Positions 8,725 through 18,437 of a stretch of DNA of 56,099 bases are shown piece after piece (position 1 is the stretch's first letter; every line of letters begins with the position of its first letter). Below the pieces are notes generated by a model, which was not told the origin of the DNA, did not search any database, and saw only the letters and a program-made list of their open reading frames with translations. The position numbers and the translations under genes are program-made. This DNA is from Candidatus Dadabacteria bacterium (GTDB taxonomy: Bacteria; Desulfobacterota_D; UBA1144; Nemesobacterales; Nemesobacteraceae). Location of the stretch: positions 1 to 56,099 of the forward strand of contig JAPPAR010000002.1 in assembly GCA_026705445.1 (NCBI GenBank). The letters run 5' to 3'.

Positions 8725-8753
8725 ACTCTAGATATTTTAAAGCCGTTTGTCAA
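8725..8753 (-). promoter_or_regulatory. Sigma70-type promoter of the IHF/HU gene
   Basis: Minus-strand TTGACA (8748-8753), a 17-base spacer and TAGAGT (8725-8730) give an expected leader of about 33 bases. It lies between metH and the IHF/HU gene, so the latter need not depend on read-through from metH. Confidence 0.6.
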
Positions 8754-8782
8754 GTAAGCCCTCGATTTTGCGAGGAAAATCC

Positions 8783-11700
8783 TCAGTACCCGAGATTCGG
8801 CCGGAGCCATTTCTCCGCTTCTTCAAGAGCGATTCTCTTTCTTTCCGCGTAATCCAGAACCTGATCTTTGAGTATTTTGCCAAGAAAGAAATATCTCGAT
8901 TCGGGATGGACCATGTAGAACCCTGAAACCGAACTTGGCGGAGTCATGGCGAAGCTCTCAGTAAGCGATACACCTGTGTGTTTCTCCGCCTCGAGAAGAT
9001 CCCAGAGAATCTTTTTTTCTGTGTGGTCCGGACATGAAGGGTAGCCGGGAGCAGGCCTTATGCCTCTGTATTTTTCATTTATCAGGTCTTCGGAACTGAG
9101 CTTTTCATCTTTTCCGTAGCCCCAGAGATCTCTTACTTTTTTATGAATCATTTCGGCAAGAGCTTCGGCTATCCTGTCCCCCAGCACGCTTGTCATAATC
9201 GAATTGTAATCATCCCCTTTTCGCTTGAAATCCTCGGAGAATTGCTCAACCCCCTCTCCTGCAGTCACCACAAATCCCCCCATGTAATCTTCTCTGCGCG
9301 AGGCACTCGGCACTATATAATCTGAAAGACAGTAATAGTGACCCTCTTTAGAACGCATCTCCTGCTGCCTTAGAAAATGAAACGTTGCCAGAGCCTGTCT
9401 TTCTTCCCCATAGATTTCAACATCGTCTCCGACACTGTTTGCGCGGAAGATTCCGACAACAGCGCGGGGAGTGAAAACTTTCTCCAGGATTATCCGCTTA
9501 AGGAGCGTCTGACCGTCCTGGTATAGTTTTTTCGCCTGACTCCCTCTTTCGGGGTGCTCAAGTATTTTCGGGAAGACCCCTTTAAGTTCCCACGCCCAGA
9601 AAAAAGGAGACCAGTCGATGTAGCCGGCGACTTCTTCAAGAGAGATGCTGTCAAAGACAAAGACTCCAAGCCGCCCGGGGCACTCTATCGCAATATTATC
9701 CCAGTCGGTCGGGAACGCCTTTTCCCTGGCTTCTTCTATGGAAGCATATTCCGTCTGGCTGCGGGCTTTTTCAAAGCGCCGCTTCTGCTCCAAGTTGCTT
9801 TCTTCCAGTTTCTCCATGTAAAGCCGTGCTTTTTCCGGGTCCAGCATCTCGTTGCAGGCACCTACCACGAGCGAAGCATCAGCTACGTGATCAACTATGC
9901 CGCTGTATCCCGGAGCTATTTTTATCGCAGTATGAGCCCTGCTTGTGGTCGCCCCGCCAATAAGAAGGGGTATGGAAAACCCTTCCCGTTCCATCTCTTT
10001 CGCGTTATACACCATTTCGTCAAGAGAAGGTGTAATCAGTCCGCTTAATCCTATGAAATCCGCGCGATGCTCTTTTGCAACGTTGAGTATTTTCTCGCAG
10101 GGAACCATTACCCCGAGGTCTATCACTTCGTAGTTGTTACAGCCAAGAACCACAGACACTATGTTTTTTCCTATATCGTGGACGTCTCCCTTTACCGTCG
10201 CTATAACGAATTTCCCCTTGCCTCCCCCGCTTCCTTTTTTTTCCTCTTCCATAAAAGGCTGAAGGTGCGCAACGGCTCTTTTCATGACTCTGGCGCTTTT
10301 CACCACTTGGGGAAGGAACATTTTGCCGTCGCCGAAAAGATCTCCGACCACTTTCATGCCATCCATAAGAGGCCCCTCGATAACATCAAGCGGGGCCCCG
10401 TACTTAACCCTTGCTTCTTCCGTGTCATCCTCGATGAAGTCCGCTATGCCGTTTACAAGGGAGTGCTCAAGACGTTTTTCAACCCCGAGCTCTCTCCATT
10501 GCTTGGTATCCCTCTCCGCACTCCCGGACTTTACCCCTTCAAAATGTTTTGCGTATTCAACAAGACGCTCCGTGGCGTCGGGGCGACGGTTAAGAAGCAC
10601 GTCTTCCACTTTTTCGAGAAGTTCAGGTTCAATGTCGTCGTAAACGGCTAGCATTCCAGCGTTTACTATTCCCATGTCAAGCCCGGCTTTTACGGCGTGG
10701 TAAAGAAACGCACTGTGCATGGCTTCACGCACTACGTTGTTTCCCCTGAAGGAGAAGGATATGTTGCTTACTCCACCGCTTGTGAGTGCTTCGGGACAGG
10801 ATTTCTTTATCTCCCTGACGGCCTCGATGAAATTCACGGCGTAGGAATTGTGTTCTTCGATCCCGGTTCCGACAGTAAGTATGTTCGGGTCAAAGATTAT
10901 GTCGCAGGGGTCCATGCCTATTTTCTCAGTTAATATGCGGTAGGCCCTTTTGCAGATTTCCACCTTCTCCTCTTTTGATGTCGCCTGGCCTTTTTCGTCA
11001 AAAGCCATTACCACGACTGAAGCGCCGTAGCGCATTGCCGCTTTTGCCTGTTCACAGAATACTTCCTCGCCTTCCTTAAGACTTATGGAATTTACAATGC
11101 ACTTGCCCTGAATACATTTAAGTCCCTCCTCAATAACGGACCACTTGGAGCTGTCTATCATCACCGGAACCTTGGTTACCTCGGGTTCCGAAGCAATAAG
11201 GTTGAGGAAACGCTTCATGCAGGCTTCAGAGTCAAGAAGCCCTTCATCGAAATTAACGTCTATTATGTTCGCCCCGTTCTCCACCTGTTGAAGCGCTACC
11301 GAAACAGCTCCTTCATAGTCTTCTTCCTTTACGAGTCTTGCGAACTTTGGAGAACCCGTAACATTGGTCCTCTCCCCAACCATTATGAAAGGTCCCTCGG
11401 CATCAGAGGTTATGGTAAGGGGTTCAAGGCCGCTTAGCCTGGTTGCGTCTTCGCAAACCGGGATTTCTCTCGGCGGAACATCTCTTAGTTTTTCAACCAC
11501 CATTCCTATATGCTCCGGAGTGGTGCCGCAGCATCCGCCCACTATGTTGACAAAACCGCTTTCCGCGAAATCCAGAAGAAGAGTAGAAGTGATCTCCGGC
11601 GTTTCGTCGTATCCCGTCTCGCTCAACGGGTTGGGAAGTCCGGCGTTCGGGTAGCAACTTATGCGGCAGTCGGCTATTCGAGAGAGCTCCTCTATGTAAG

Positions 11701-12487
11701 GACGCATGTCCTCAGCCCCAAGCGCGCAGTTTATACCGACGCTGAAAGGTTTTGCGTGGCGAACGGAGTTCCAGAAAGCCTCCACAGTCTGTCCCGAAAG
11801 AGTGCGTCCGGATCGATCCGTTATGGTAACGGAGATCATGACCGGAATCCTTTCCCCTCCACGCGAATCGAAAAAGCTCTCAATGGCGTATATGGCCGCT
11901 TTTAAGTTAAGGGTGTCAAAAGTGGTCTCAGGCAGAAGTATATCCACCCCTCCCTCGACAAGAGCTTCTGTCTGCTCGCGGTAAGCCTCAACCAGTTCTT
12001 CAAAGGAAACCGCCCTGTACGACGGATCGTTTACGTCAGGGGACATTGACGCTGTCTTATTGGTCGGACCCAGCGCTCCGGCAACAAAGCAAGCCCTCCC
12101 AAGGTTTTTTTTCATAAAATCAGAAGCTGCCTTCTTTGCGAGTTTCGCCGACTCGACATTAAGGGCTCTCACCCAGTTCTCAAGGCCGTAATCGGCCTGA
12201 GCTATTGAGGTGGAGCTAAAAGTGTTGGTCTCAACTATGTCGCAGCCGGCCTCAAAGTATTCTCTGTGGATTTCATATATAACGTCGGGTCTCGTGAGGG
12301 AAAGCAGATCGTTATTCCCCTTTAGGTCCACAGGATGATCAGAGAACAGATCTCCCCTGAAGTCCTCTTCTTCGAGGTCGTGCCTTTGGATCATCGTGCC
12401 CATGGCGCCGTCGAGGAAAACTATCTTCTTTTTCGAAAGAGCCTCGAGCTGGGCGGAGATTTTTATGTCCTTATATTCCGTATTCAT
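8783..12487 (-). CDS. metH: Cobalamin-dependent methionine synthase, full length
   Basis: Transfers the methyl group of 5-methyltetrahydrofolate to homocysteine through cobalamin. All four modules are present in 1,234 residues. The homocysteine domain has zinc ligands Cys254, Cys319 and Cys320 (GINCALGA and GGCCGTTP). The folate-binding domain begins near residue 355. The cobalamin domain has [11 protein letters not shown], whose His is the lower cobalt ligand. The C-terminal reactivation domain has RPAPGYP for AdoMet. The start is ATG after AGGGAG; a GTG one codon earlier is possible. The 85-base upstream region is too short for a cobalamin riboswitch. No metF or cobalamin gene is in the window apart from a CbiX-like one. 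Confidence 0.97.
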   Translation of the reverse strand: MNTEYKDIKISAQLEALSKKKIVFLDGAMGTMIQRHDLEEEDFRGDLFSDHPVDLKGNNDLLSLTRPDVIYEIHREYFEAGCDIVETNTFSSTSIAQADYGLENWVRALNVESAKLAKKAASDFMKKNLGRACFVAGALGPTNKTASMSPDVNDPSYRAVSFEELVEAYREQTEALVEGGVDILLPETTFDTLNLKAAIYAIESFFDSRGGERIPVMISVTITDRSGRTLSGQTVEAFWNSVRHAKPFSVGINCALGAEDMRPYIEELSRIADCRISCYPNAGLPNPLSETGYDETPEITSTLLLDFAESGFVNIVGGCCGTTPEHIGMVVEKLRDVPPREIPVCEDATRLSGLEPLTITSDAEGPFIMVGERTNVTGSPKFARLVKEEDYEGAVSVALQQVENGANIIDVNFDEGLLDSEACMKRFLNLIASEPEVTKVPVMIDSSKWSVIEEGLKCIQGKCIVNSISLKEGEEVFCEQAKAAMRYGASVVVMAFDEKGQATSKEEKVEICKRAYRILTEKIGMDPCDIIFDPNILTVGTGIEEHNSYAVNFIEAVREIKKSCPEALTSGGVSNISFSFRGNNVVREAMHSAFLYHAVKAGLDMGIVNAGMLAVYDDIEPELLEKVEDVLLNRRPDATERLVEYAKHFEGVKSGSAERDTKQWRELGVEKRLEHSLVNGIADFIEDDTEEARVKYGAPLDVIEGPLMDGMKVVGDLFGDGKMFLPQVVKSARVMKRAVAHLQPFMEEEKKGSGGGKGKFVIATVKGDVHDIGKNIVSVVLGCNNYEVIDLGVMVPCEKILNVAKEHRADFIGLSGLITPSLDEMVYNAKEMEREGFSIPLLIGGATTSRAHTAIKIAPGYSGIVDHVADASLVVGACNEMLDPEKARLYMEKLEESNLEQKRRFEKARSQTEYASIEEAREKAFPTDWDNIAIECPGRLGVFVFDSISLEEVAGYIDWSPFFWAWELKGVFPKILEHPERGSQAKKLYQDGQTLLKRIILEKVFTPRAVVGIFRANSVGDDVEIYGEERQALATFHFLRQQEMRSKEGHYYCLSDYIVPSASRREDYMGGFVVTAGEGVEQFSEDFKRKGDDYNSIMTSVLGDRIAEALAEMIHKKVRDLWGYGKDEKLSSEDLINEKYRGIRPAPGYPSCPDHTEKKILWDLLEAEKHTGVSLTESFAMTPPSSVSGFYMVHPESRYFFLGKILKDQVLDYAERKRIALEEAEKWLRPNLGY

Positions 12488-12575
12488 CACTCCCTAACCT
12501 TGTTGAGAGGCCTTGCCTTTTTCTTTTTCCCTGATGGCAAATACCGCTTTACTGGAACAAGGAAAAACACGGAGT

Positions 12576-13367
12576 CTACCATATGTTTCTGAGTTCTCTT
12601 AACTTTATAAAAACCGCCATCGGGTCATTTTCCAAGGACGGGTCCTTTTTCCTGAGCGAGTCCAGAACATGCGGATCACTCGTTCTCATAAAAGGATTAT
12701 AAGTTCTCTCCTCCCCCAGAGTTGAACGGGGAAACTTGTCCTCGGGGATTTCCTTGAGCTTTTTCTTCGCGGCTTTATTCTCCGGTGCAAGTTCAAGAGC
12801 GAATCTGAGGTTAGTATCTGCGTAGTCATGACCGCAGAACATCTTGAGGCTGTCGGGAAGACCGGAGAGCTTAAAGGCAAAGGTTTCATATAGGTCTTCG
12901 ACTTTCCCCCTGAACTTTACGTTTCCACACCCTGAAACAAATACCGTATCGCCCAGAAAAATATTGTTCCCGATTACAAAGGAGACATGTTCTGGGCAGT
13001 GTCCTGGGGTATGAATCACCTGGAGTCGCTGCTTTCCGAAGTCTATCTCGTCTCCTTCCTCTATGCCTTCGCTTCTTGGAGCGACATAGTCAAGGGCCGT
13101 TGGATGAATAAGTATTTTCGAGGAGAGAAAGACTTTTATTATGGGGTTGTTTCCGTGAATATGGTCTGGATGGGCATGGGTATTCAGGACGTATCTAACC
13201 TTGTAATCTCTCTTTCTTATGATTTCAAGAAGAGTGATCGGATCAAGAGGGTCTATTACCACGCATTGCCCGGTTTCCTCGCACGCCACCAGATAATTGT
13301 AGTTGCTGTCGCTCTCGCCGACTTTGAAGCCATGTATTGAGAATCCGTCCTCGCTAATTACGTTCAT
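12576..13367 (-). CDS. Metallo-beta-lactamase fold hydrolase, GloB-like
   Basis: Binuclear metal hydrolase of 263 residues. It has the THAHPDH motif (His64, His66, Asp68, His69), then HTPGHCPEH, GDTVFVSGCG and FCGHDY. The order and spacing match hydroxyacylglutathione hydrolase (glyoxalase II), which splits S-lactoylglutathione, including the C-terminal helical region. Related persulfide dioxygenases share the first motifs, but the long C-terminal part (ELAPENKAAKKK onward) favours the glyoxalase II type. GGAGA precedes the ATG. It is divergent from thrC and upstream of metH on the same strand. Confidence 0.85.
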   Translation of the reverse strand: MNVISEDGFSIHGFKVGESDSNYNYLVACEETGQCVVIDPLDPITLLEIIRKRDYKVRYVLNTHAHPDHIHGNNPIIKVFLSSKILIHPTALDYVAPRSEGIEEGDEIDFGKQRLQVIHTPGHCPEHVSFVIGNNIFLGDTVFVSGCGNVKFRGKVEDLYETFAFKLSGLPDSLKMFCGHDYADTNLRFALELAPENKAAKKKLKEIPEDKFPRSTLGEERTYNPFMRTSDPHVLDSLRKKDPSLENDPMAVFIKLRELRNIW

Positions 13368-13495
13368 CGGGGTCTCCTTTTTGCGTGAAAGTGTACCTGA
13401 AAGCCTTATTGCGAATAAAAAAACCGGGGTTGCCCACTACGGGCGATATGAGCAAAAACTTCTCTAAAACCTGCAGTGGGAGTCGCAGAATTTCT

Positions 13496-13523
13496 TTGAC
13501 ATCAAAAGCCGTTAAGGTAATTT
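13496..13523 (+). promoter_or_regulatory. Putative promoter of thrC
   Basis: TTGACA (13496-13501) is followed by a 16-base spacer and a weak TAATTT (13518-13523), about 29 bases before the thrC start codon. The 185-base divergent region between gloB and thrC holds nothing else I can name. Confidence 0.45.
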
Positions 13524-13552
13524 TTACTCCCAATTGATTTTTTGGAGACACC

Positions 13553-14788
13553 ATGGGTTTCGTAGAATCTCTTAAATGCAAGGAATGCAGTGATCTTTAT
13601 CCCAAGGAACCGAAGTATGTTTGTGAAACGTGTTTCGGTCCTCTGGAAGCCGTATACAACTACGACGAGATAAAAAAGCATATTTCAAGAGAAAAAATAG
13701 CTTCCCGTCCGCAGAACATATGGAGATACAAGGAGCTTCTTCCGATTGACTCAGAACCCACCCTCGGAACCCAGGTGGGATACACTCCGCTTGTGCGGGC
13801 AAAAAACCTTGCAAAAGAACTCGGGGTTTCGGAGATCTACGTCAAAAATGACGCGGTCTGCTACCCCACCCTCTCTTTTAAGGACAGGGTTGTATCCGTA
13901 GCCCTCTCGAAAGCAAAAGAGTTCGGATTCGATACGACCGGCTGCGCATCCACGGGAAACCTGGCAAACTCCGTATCAGCGATTTCCGCTTCCGGGAATC
14001 TGAAAAGCATCATACTTATTCCCTATGACCTTGAACAGTCGAAAATACTCAACACCATAGTCTATGGAGCGAATCTCATAGGTGTAAAAGGCGGTTACGA
14101 CGAGGTGAACAAGCTCTGCAGCGAAATTGCCAGCAAATATAACTGGGCCTTCGTGAACATAAACATGAGACCTTACTACTCCGAAGGTTCCAAGTCATAC
14201 GCGTTTGAGGTGATGGAACAACTCGGATGGAAAGCCCCAAAGCACATAGTGGTCCCTATGGCAAGCGGTTCTCTCCTCACCAAGGTATGGAAAGCCATAA
14301 AGGAGTTTGAGTTGCTTGGGATCGTCGAGCCTCAAGGTTCAAAAATATATGGTGCTCAAGCAACGGGATGTTCACCCATATCGACCGCATTTAAAAACGA
14401 CTGGGAGATGTTCAAGCCCGTAAAACCGGATACCATAGCGAAATCCCTTGCTATTGGTACTCCGGCCGACGGTTACTACGCGATGAACATAATAAGGGAA
14501 AGCGGCGGAGTGGCTGAGGACGTAAGCGACGACGAAATAGTGGACGCGATAAAACTTCTTGCAAGAACCGAAGGCATTTACACCGAAACCGCCGGTGGAG
14601 TAACGCTGGGAGTAACGAAAAAACTCATAGAGCAAGAGAAAATCCCCCGCAACGAGCCCATAGTGGTATCGATAACGGGAAACGGTCTTAAGACCCAGGA
14701 TGCCGTCGAGGGAACTCTTGGAAAACCCGCGGTGATAGGACCTTCCCTCGAGGACTTCGAAGAGCTATACAACAGTAAAAAATCCTAG
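13553..14788 (+). CDS. thrC: Threonine synthase
   Basis: PLP enzyme that turns O-phosphohomoserine into threonine. The 411-residue protein begins with a zinc-ribbon-like pair C9-x2-C12 and C24-x2-C27. The Schiff-base lysine is probably Lys110 in LSFKDR, followed by the glycine/serine-rich STGNLANS and the phosphate-binding SGSLLTK region. It belongs to the archaeal/plant-like class II-type synthases with N-terminal cysteines rather than the E. coli ThrC class. GGAGA precedes the ATG. A MoaD/ThiS-like gene follows after 75 bases, a pairing known from other genomes and discussed in the findings. Confidence 0.93.
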   Translation: MGFVESLKCKECSDLYPKEPKYVCETCFGPLEAVYNYDEIKKHISREKIASRPQNIWRYKELLPIDSEPTLGTQVGYTPLVRAKNLAKELGVSEIYVKNDAVCYPTLSFKDRVVSVALSKAKEFGFDTTGCASTGNLANSVSAISASGNLKSIILIPYDLEQSKILNTIVYGANLIGVKGGYDEVNKLCSEIASKYNWAFVNINMRPYYSEGSKSYAFEVMEQLGWKAPKHIVVPMASGSLLTKVWKAIKEFELLGIVEPQGSKIYGAQATGCSPISTAFKNDWEMFKPVKPDTIAKSLAIGTPADGYYAMNIIRESGGVAEDVSDDEIVDAIKLLARTEGIYTETAGGVTLGVTKKLIEQEKIPRNEPIVVSITGNGLKTQDAVEGTLGKPAVIGPSLEDFEELYNSKKS

Positions 14789-14863
14789 CGTTACGTGTTA
14801 TAGTCATAGTATCCGGTTAGAAGCAGAATTTCGGATAAACCCAGGAAGAAACGGGAGAAAAAC

Positions 14864-15136
14864 ATGGTATCGGTAAGAATTCCAACCCCTCTTAGAAAGC
14901 TCTCAGAAGACAGGGACGAGCTTGAAATAGAAGCATCCACGGTATCCGCACTCATAGAGGAACTTGAGAGCGAATGTCCGGGAATAAAGAACAGGCTCTG
15001 CGATGAGAGCGGAAACGTGAGGAGATTCATAAATCTCTACGTTAATGATGAAGATATAAGGTTTCTTGACGGAGTGGAAACAAAGCTTAACGACGGAGAT
15101 GTCGTATCAATCATTCCGGCAATAGCCGGAGGGTAA
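14864..15136 (+). CDS. MoaD/ThiS family ubiquitin-like sulfur carrier protein
   Basis: A beta-grasp protein of 90 residues ending in Gly-Gly, the mark of a C terminus that is adenylated and thiocarboxylated by an E1-like enzyme. Family features are VSVRIPTPLRKL at the start, INLYVNDEDIRFLDG in the middle and DGDVVSIIPAIAGG at the end. It could serve molybdopterin, thiamine, cysteine (CysO-like) or methionine (HcyS-like) synthesis. Position directly downstream of thrC argues for amino acid sulfur transfer. No E1-like, JAMM protease or other moa/thi gene is in the window. GGGAG precedes the ATG. Confidence 0.85.
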   Translation: MVSVRIPTPLRKLSEDRDELEIEASTVSALIEELESECPGIKNRLCDESGNVRRFINLYVNDEDIRFLDGVETKLNDGDVVSIIPAIAGG

Positions 15137-15280
15137 GTTTCCCGAAAATCCCGCACATACAGATTGTAGCGAGTTGTATTGCGCCCGAGTTCAAACACAC
15201 ATGTGTATACACTCTCCTTCCGGTTCTGAAGCAGTTCAGGATAGTTCGACACAGTTTTCGTGTTTCGGTATATTCGCACT

Positions 15281-15517
15281 ATGAAGAACATCACCATCAC
15301 ATTGCAGGAAGACACAGCACTCTGGTTAAAGGGTCAAGCCCAAGCCGCCAAAAACGGGTGTAGCGTCTCAAGATGGGTCGCCGAACTTCTGGAAAGGACG
15401 AAAAACCGGGAAGACGAGCACGAAGTCGCCATGGAGGCTTTTTTATCCAGAAAACCTCGAAAACTGAAATGGGTCGACGGCCGACCCCCATCGAGAGAAG
15501 AACTGCATGAGCGCTAG
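15281..15517 (+). CDS. Orphan ribbon-helix-helix type antitoxin
   Basis: A 78-residue protein with a short basic N-terminal strand (MKNITITL), a helix-turn-helix-like stretch around SVSRWVAELLER and a C-terminal toxin-neutralising tail with PPSREELHER. This resembles antitoxins that precede PIN-domain VapC toxins. I use the internal ATG at 15281, because the longer frame starts at a GTG that adds seven residues foreign to the family. Normally a toxin gene starts across the antitoxin stop codon; here an ATG does overlap the end, but its frame closes after 25 codons. Confidence 0.6.
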   Translation: MKNITITLQEDTALWLKGQAQAAKNGCSVSRWVAELLERTKNREDEHEVAMEAFLSRKPRKLKWVDGRPPSREELHER

Positions 15518-15591
15518 TGCTAGTGGCTTCGCTGGCACCAGACATTCTCTCTATCAGCCAGACATTCTGGATACACTAAGTTAATTCTATA

Positions 15592-15609
15592 CTTAAGTCA
15601 ACACTTAAG
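15592..15609. repeat. Short inverted repeat between antitoxin and dnaJ
   Basis: CTTAAGT-CAAC-ACTTAAG, seven-base perfect arms, placed just beyond the dnaJ stop codon and downstream of the antitoxin. There is no following T tract, so its role as a terminator is doubtful. Confidence 0.35.
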
Positions 15610-15611
15610 GT

Positions 15612-16694
15612 TCAGTGGATTAAATCTCTTATCTTATTAAAGTATTTTTCGATCAGAGGTTCTTTTTCTTTCTTGTAACTTCCGGCAAATTCTATTAAAA
15701 CCTCTTTTTGTTTTTTGGTGAGCTTTTGAGGTATTATCACTTTTACCACGACATACTGATCACCAAGGCTCCCGGATTCCACATCCACGAGCCCTTTTCC
15801 TCTAAGCCTGAAAGTCTGCCCCGGCTGGGTTCCGGCCGGAATTTTCATTTTGGTAGTGCCCTTTAGAATCGGGACTTCCACCTCGTCTCCAAGAGCTGCC
15901 TGGGTGAAACTTACGGGAAATTCACACACGATGTCATTTCCTTCCCGCGTGAAAATAGGGTGTTCCCGCACCATCACCTGTATGTAGAGATCTCCCGGAG
16001 GACCTCCTTGTGCCCCGGGTTCCCCCTCCCCCCTTATCACAAGTCTCATTCCGCTTGAGATTCCGGCGGGTATGCTGACCCCTACCATCTTTTCGGTGTA
16101 CGAAAGCCCGGACCCCCTGCAACTCACGCAGGGTTTCGTTATAACCTTCCCGCTTCCCCCGCACGAAGGACATCCCTGACTTATTGAAAACGGACCTTGG
16201 GAGAAAGCAACCGACCCCCTGCCTCCGCAACGGTCACAAATCGATTCTCCCCCGACTGCGGCCCCGGAACCGGAGCAGTCATCACAGAGTTTTCTTTTCC
16301 CGACCTTTATTTCTTTCTGTGTTCCGAACGCAGCTTCGTCAAAATCCACTTCAAGATCATATCGAAGACTCTCCCCTTGCCGAACCCTGCCCCTTCTGCC
16401 CATACCTCCAGTGAAAACATCGTCGAAGAGATCACCGAAAAGGTCTCCGAATCCGGAGAAACCGCCCATTCCATCACCCGACATATGGCCGAAACTGTCA
16501 TAACGAGCCCTTTTTTCCCTGTCGTTAAGCACTTGGTAGGCCTCGTTTATTTCCTTGAACTTCTCTTCGGCATCCTTGTCCCCGGGATTGCGGTCAGGAT
16601 GGTACTTGAAGGCAAGATCCTTGTAGGAACTCTTTATGTCTTCAGGAGAAGCGTTTCTTTCAACGCCTAGTATTTCGTAGTAATCCTTAGCCAT
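15612..16694 (-). CDS. dnaJ: Chaperone DnaJ (Hsp40)
   Basis: Co-chaperone that delivers substrates to DnaK and stimulates its ATPase. The 360-residue protein has a J domain with HPD ([11 protein letters not shown]), a Gly/Phe-rich linker (residues about 72-97) and four CxxCxGxG zinc repeats ([32 protein letters not shown]). The C-terminal substrate-binding domains follow. It lies 23 bases downstream of grpE in a hrcA-grpE-dnaJ operon. dnaK, which often sits between grpE and dnaJ, is absent. Confidence 0.98.
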   Translation of the reverse strand: MAKDYYEILGVERNASPEDIKSSYKDLAFKYHPDRNPGDKDAEEKFKEINEAYQVLNDREKRARYDSFGHMSGDGMGGFSGFGDLFGDLFDDVFTGGMGRRGRVRQGESLRYDLEVDFDEAAFGTQKEIKVGKRKLCDDCSGSGAAVGGESICDRCGGRGSVAFSQGPFSISQGCPSCGGSGKVITKPCVSCRGSGLSYTEKMVGVSIPAGISSGMRLVIRGEGEPGAQGGPPGDLYIQVMVREHPIFTREGNDIVCEFPVSFTQAALGDEVEVPILKGTTKMKIPAGTQPGQTFRLRGKGLVDVESGSLGDQYVVVKVIIPQKLTKKQKEVLIEFAGSYKKEKEPLIEKYFNKIRDLIH

Positions 16695-16717
16695 TTGGGA
16701 GTTGGGAGACGGGAGCT

Positions 16718-17323
16718 TTAGTCAGCTTCTTCTTCAGAATCTTTTTCAGGGGTTTTCTCCGGACCTTGGGACACCGATACCATCGAGGGTCGAAGCAGTC
16801 TTCCGTTTAGAAGGTAACCCTTCTGAACCTCCGAGATTATAGTCCCGCTTTCGCAAGTTTCCGAGTGCTCCTTGTAAACGGCTTCGTGGTAGCTGGGGTT
16901 GAAAACAGTTCCCTCGCCCGAATCTATTCCAGTAACGCCGAAGTTTTCAAGACCCGCAAGAAATTGCGAATGAACAATCTTTATTCCGTCAAGAAAAGCT
17001 ACGAAGTCCGTTTTCTCGCCGTGTGATTCTTCAGAAAGTTCGATGGCTCTCTCAATATTATCGAGAACGAAGAGCAGTTCCTTTAGCCTGTGCGCGTTTC
17101 CGAAATCAAGTATTTCCTGCTTTTCCTTCGCAAGCCTTTTCTTATAGTTATCAAAATCTGCTGAAAGCCTCAGGTATTTCCCCCTCAGGGCCTCAAGCTC
17201 GGCGGAAACATCTTCTCCGGGTTCTTCCTCCCCAACTTCAGCACCGGAAAGTTCAGGCTCTTCTGAGTCTTCCTCACCGTTTTTCTTGTTCTCTTCAATG
17301 TCTGCTGCTGTGTTCTCACTCAT
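16718..17323 (-). CDS. grpE: Nucleotide exchange factor GrpE
   Basis: Releases ADP from DnaK. The 201-residue protein has a long acidic N-terminal extension (about residues 1-45, Glu-rich), a coiled-coil region starting at [19 protein letters not shown], and a C-terminal beta domain with [10 protein letters not shown]. The ATG overlaps the hrcA stop codon by four bases, indicating coupling. Confidence is high from the diagnostic DFDNYKKR motif and the operon context. Confidence 0.96.
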   Translation of the reverse strand: MSENTAADIEENKKNGEEDSEEPELSGAEVGEEEPGEDVSAELEALRGKYLRLSADFDNYKKRLAKEKQEILDFGNAHRLKELLFVLDNIERAIELSEESHGEKTDFVAFLDGIKIVHSQFLAGLENFGVTGIDSGEGTVFNPSYHEAVYKEHSETCESGTIISEVQKGYLLNGRLLRPSMVSVSQGPEKTPEKDSEEEAD

Positions 17324-18354
17324 TCCGTAATTTCTCCGTTAACCCTCTTTGTAACCATTTTCGCTGTGTAGTTCACAAGCGGGATGATTTTTGAATAGTT
17401 CATTCGCGTGGGACCAAACACACCTAAGCTCCCGTAGCTGTTTCCCTTGTAATAAGGTGCCGCCACGAGGCTGAAACCGCGAGGCATTCCTTTCTCTGAA
17501 CCTATAAAGACCTTTGAGTGGCCATCTTTTATAACCGACTTCAGAAAATTGGAAAGAATTTCCTGATCCTCGAGTATCTCTATTATGGTCTTATAGAGAC
17601 TGGAATCTCCGAAATTCAAAGATTCGATAACCGAAATCTTCCCCTCTATGAATATCCCCGCTTTTCTTTCCTTCTCGAAAAGCTCGCTGCTTATCCTGAG
17701 CACCTTTTCGAGGATTTCATTGTATTCGGTTGTGGTTCTCCTTATCTTCTCAAGCACCACTTTGCGCACCTGCTCGATCGTCAGGCCCAGAATAAGACGA
17801 TTAAGGTAGCCCCCTATCCTCTCGACTTGGGAATCCCTAATGGGTTTGGCAAGCCTGATGTAGGTTTTTTCCGTAAGTCCGCCCTCAAACACGAGAAAGA
17901 TAAGGCATTCCCTCTCCCCCATCTTAATAAGCTTCGTGGATTTAACTCTGAGGGTGTTCCTCTGGGGAAGCATCGCAAGACCCGCAAGCTTAGTAAAATC
18001 GGAAAGTATCGAACTTGCAGCACTTATCACGTGATCAAGCGTGCCGTCAATACGTTCATATTTGTTCTCAAGGAACTGCAGACCGAAGTCCGGTGAGTTC
18101 TCAACGTTGAGAATGTTCTCCACGTAATAATTTATTCCTTTCTCCGTGGGAAATCTGCCGGAAGAAGCATGACTTTGGGCGAGGAAGCCCGCTTCCATGA
18201 GCGAATTAAGCTCTTGGCGAACGGTGGCCGGGGACCATTTTATATTGTATTTCGATATGAGAGTCGAAGAACCTATAGGACTCCCTGTCTCAATAAAGTG
18301 GTCCACTACAAAGCCCAGAAAAGCCTCATTTCTTGGAGAGATTGGCTGTGTCAT
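17320..18354 (-). CDS. hrcA: Heat-inducible transcription repressor HrcA
   Basis: Repressor of chaperone operons in many bacteria, acting at CIRCE operators and sensing GroEL. The protein has an N-terminal winged helix (FVVDHFIETGSPIGSS, then SPATVRQELNSLMEAGFL), which is the family signature. I use the ATG at 18352-18354, giving 344 residues. The longer frame to 18417 runs through a clear promoter and its first 21 residues are not family-like. It is the first gene of the hrcA-grpE-dnaJ operon. No CIRCE element is visible at this promoter, but a 17-base palindrome covers the -10 box. Confidence 0.93.
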   Translation of the reverse strand: MTQPISPRNEAFLGFVVDHFIETGSPIGSSTLISKYNIKWSPATVRQELNSLMEAGFLAQSHASSGRFPTEKGINYYVENILNVENSPDFGLQFLENKYERIDGTLDHVISAASSILSDFTKLAGLAMLPQRNTLRVKSTKLIKMGERECLIFLVFEGGLTEKTYIRLAKPIRDSQVERIGGYLNRLILGLTIEQVRKVVLEKIRRTTTEYNEILEKVLRISSELFEKERKAGIFIEGKISVIESLNFGDSSLYKTIIEILEDQEILSNFLKSVIKDGHSKVFIGSEKGMPRGFSLVAAPYYKGNSYGSLGVFGPTRMNYSKIIPLVNYTAKMVTKRVNGEITE

Positions 18355-18370
18355 ATATTTCTGAAATATA
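18354..18370. promoter_or_regulatory. Palindrome over the hrcA -10 box, possible operator
   Basis: TATATTTCTGAAATATA is a perfect palindrome with eight-base arms around one central base. It covers the -10 and the likely transcription start of hrcA and touches the start codon. Its position suggests a repressor site; it does not resemble the CIRCE consensus (TTAGCACTC-N9-GAGTGCTAA). Confidence 0.4.
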
Positions 18371-18393
18371 ATTTCAGCCCGCCGCATTGTCAA
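18365..18393 (-). promoter_or_regulatory. Promoter of the hrcA-grpE-dnaJ operon
   Basis: Minus-strand TTGACA (18388-18393), a 17-base spacer and TATATT (18365-18370). The -10 ends only ten bases before the hrcA ATG, so the leader would be about 4 bases and the mRNA almost leaderless. No heat-shock sigma32-type motif was recognised. Confidence 0.7.
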
Positions 18394-18437
18394 CGGAATA
18401 CGCGCCAATCGGGACAAAGCGTCAAGTCATCCTGTGC

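Noticed and set aside
12491-12575. Possible riboswitch before metH
   Set aside because: The 85-base region is too short for a cobalamin riboswitch and I saw no SAM or SAH riboswitch core.
18355-18417. N-terminal extension of hrcA
   Set aside because: It covers the promoter boxes and does not look like the family; the ATG at 18354 matches.
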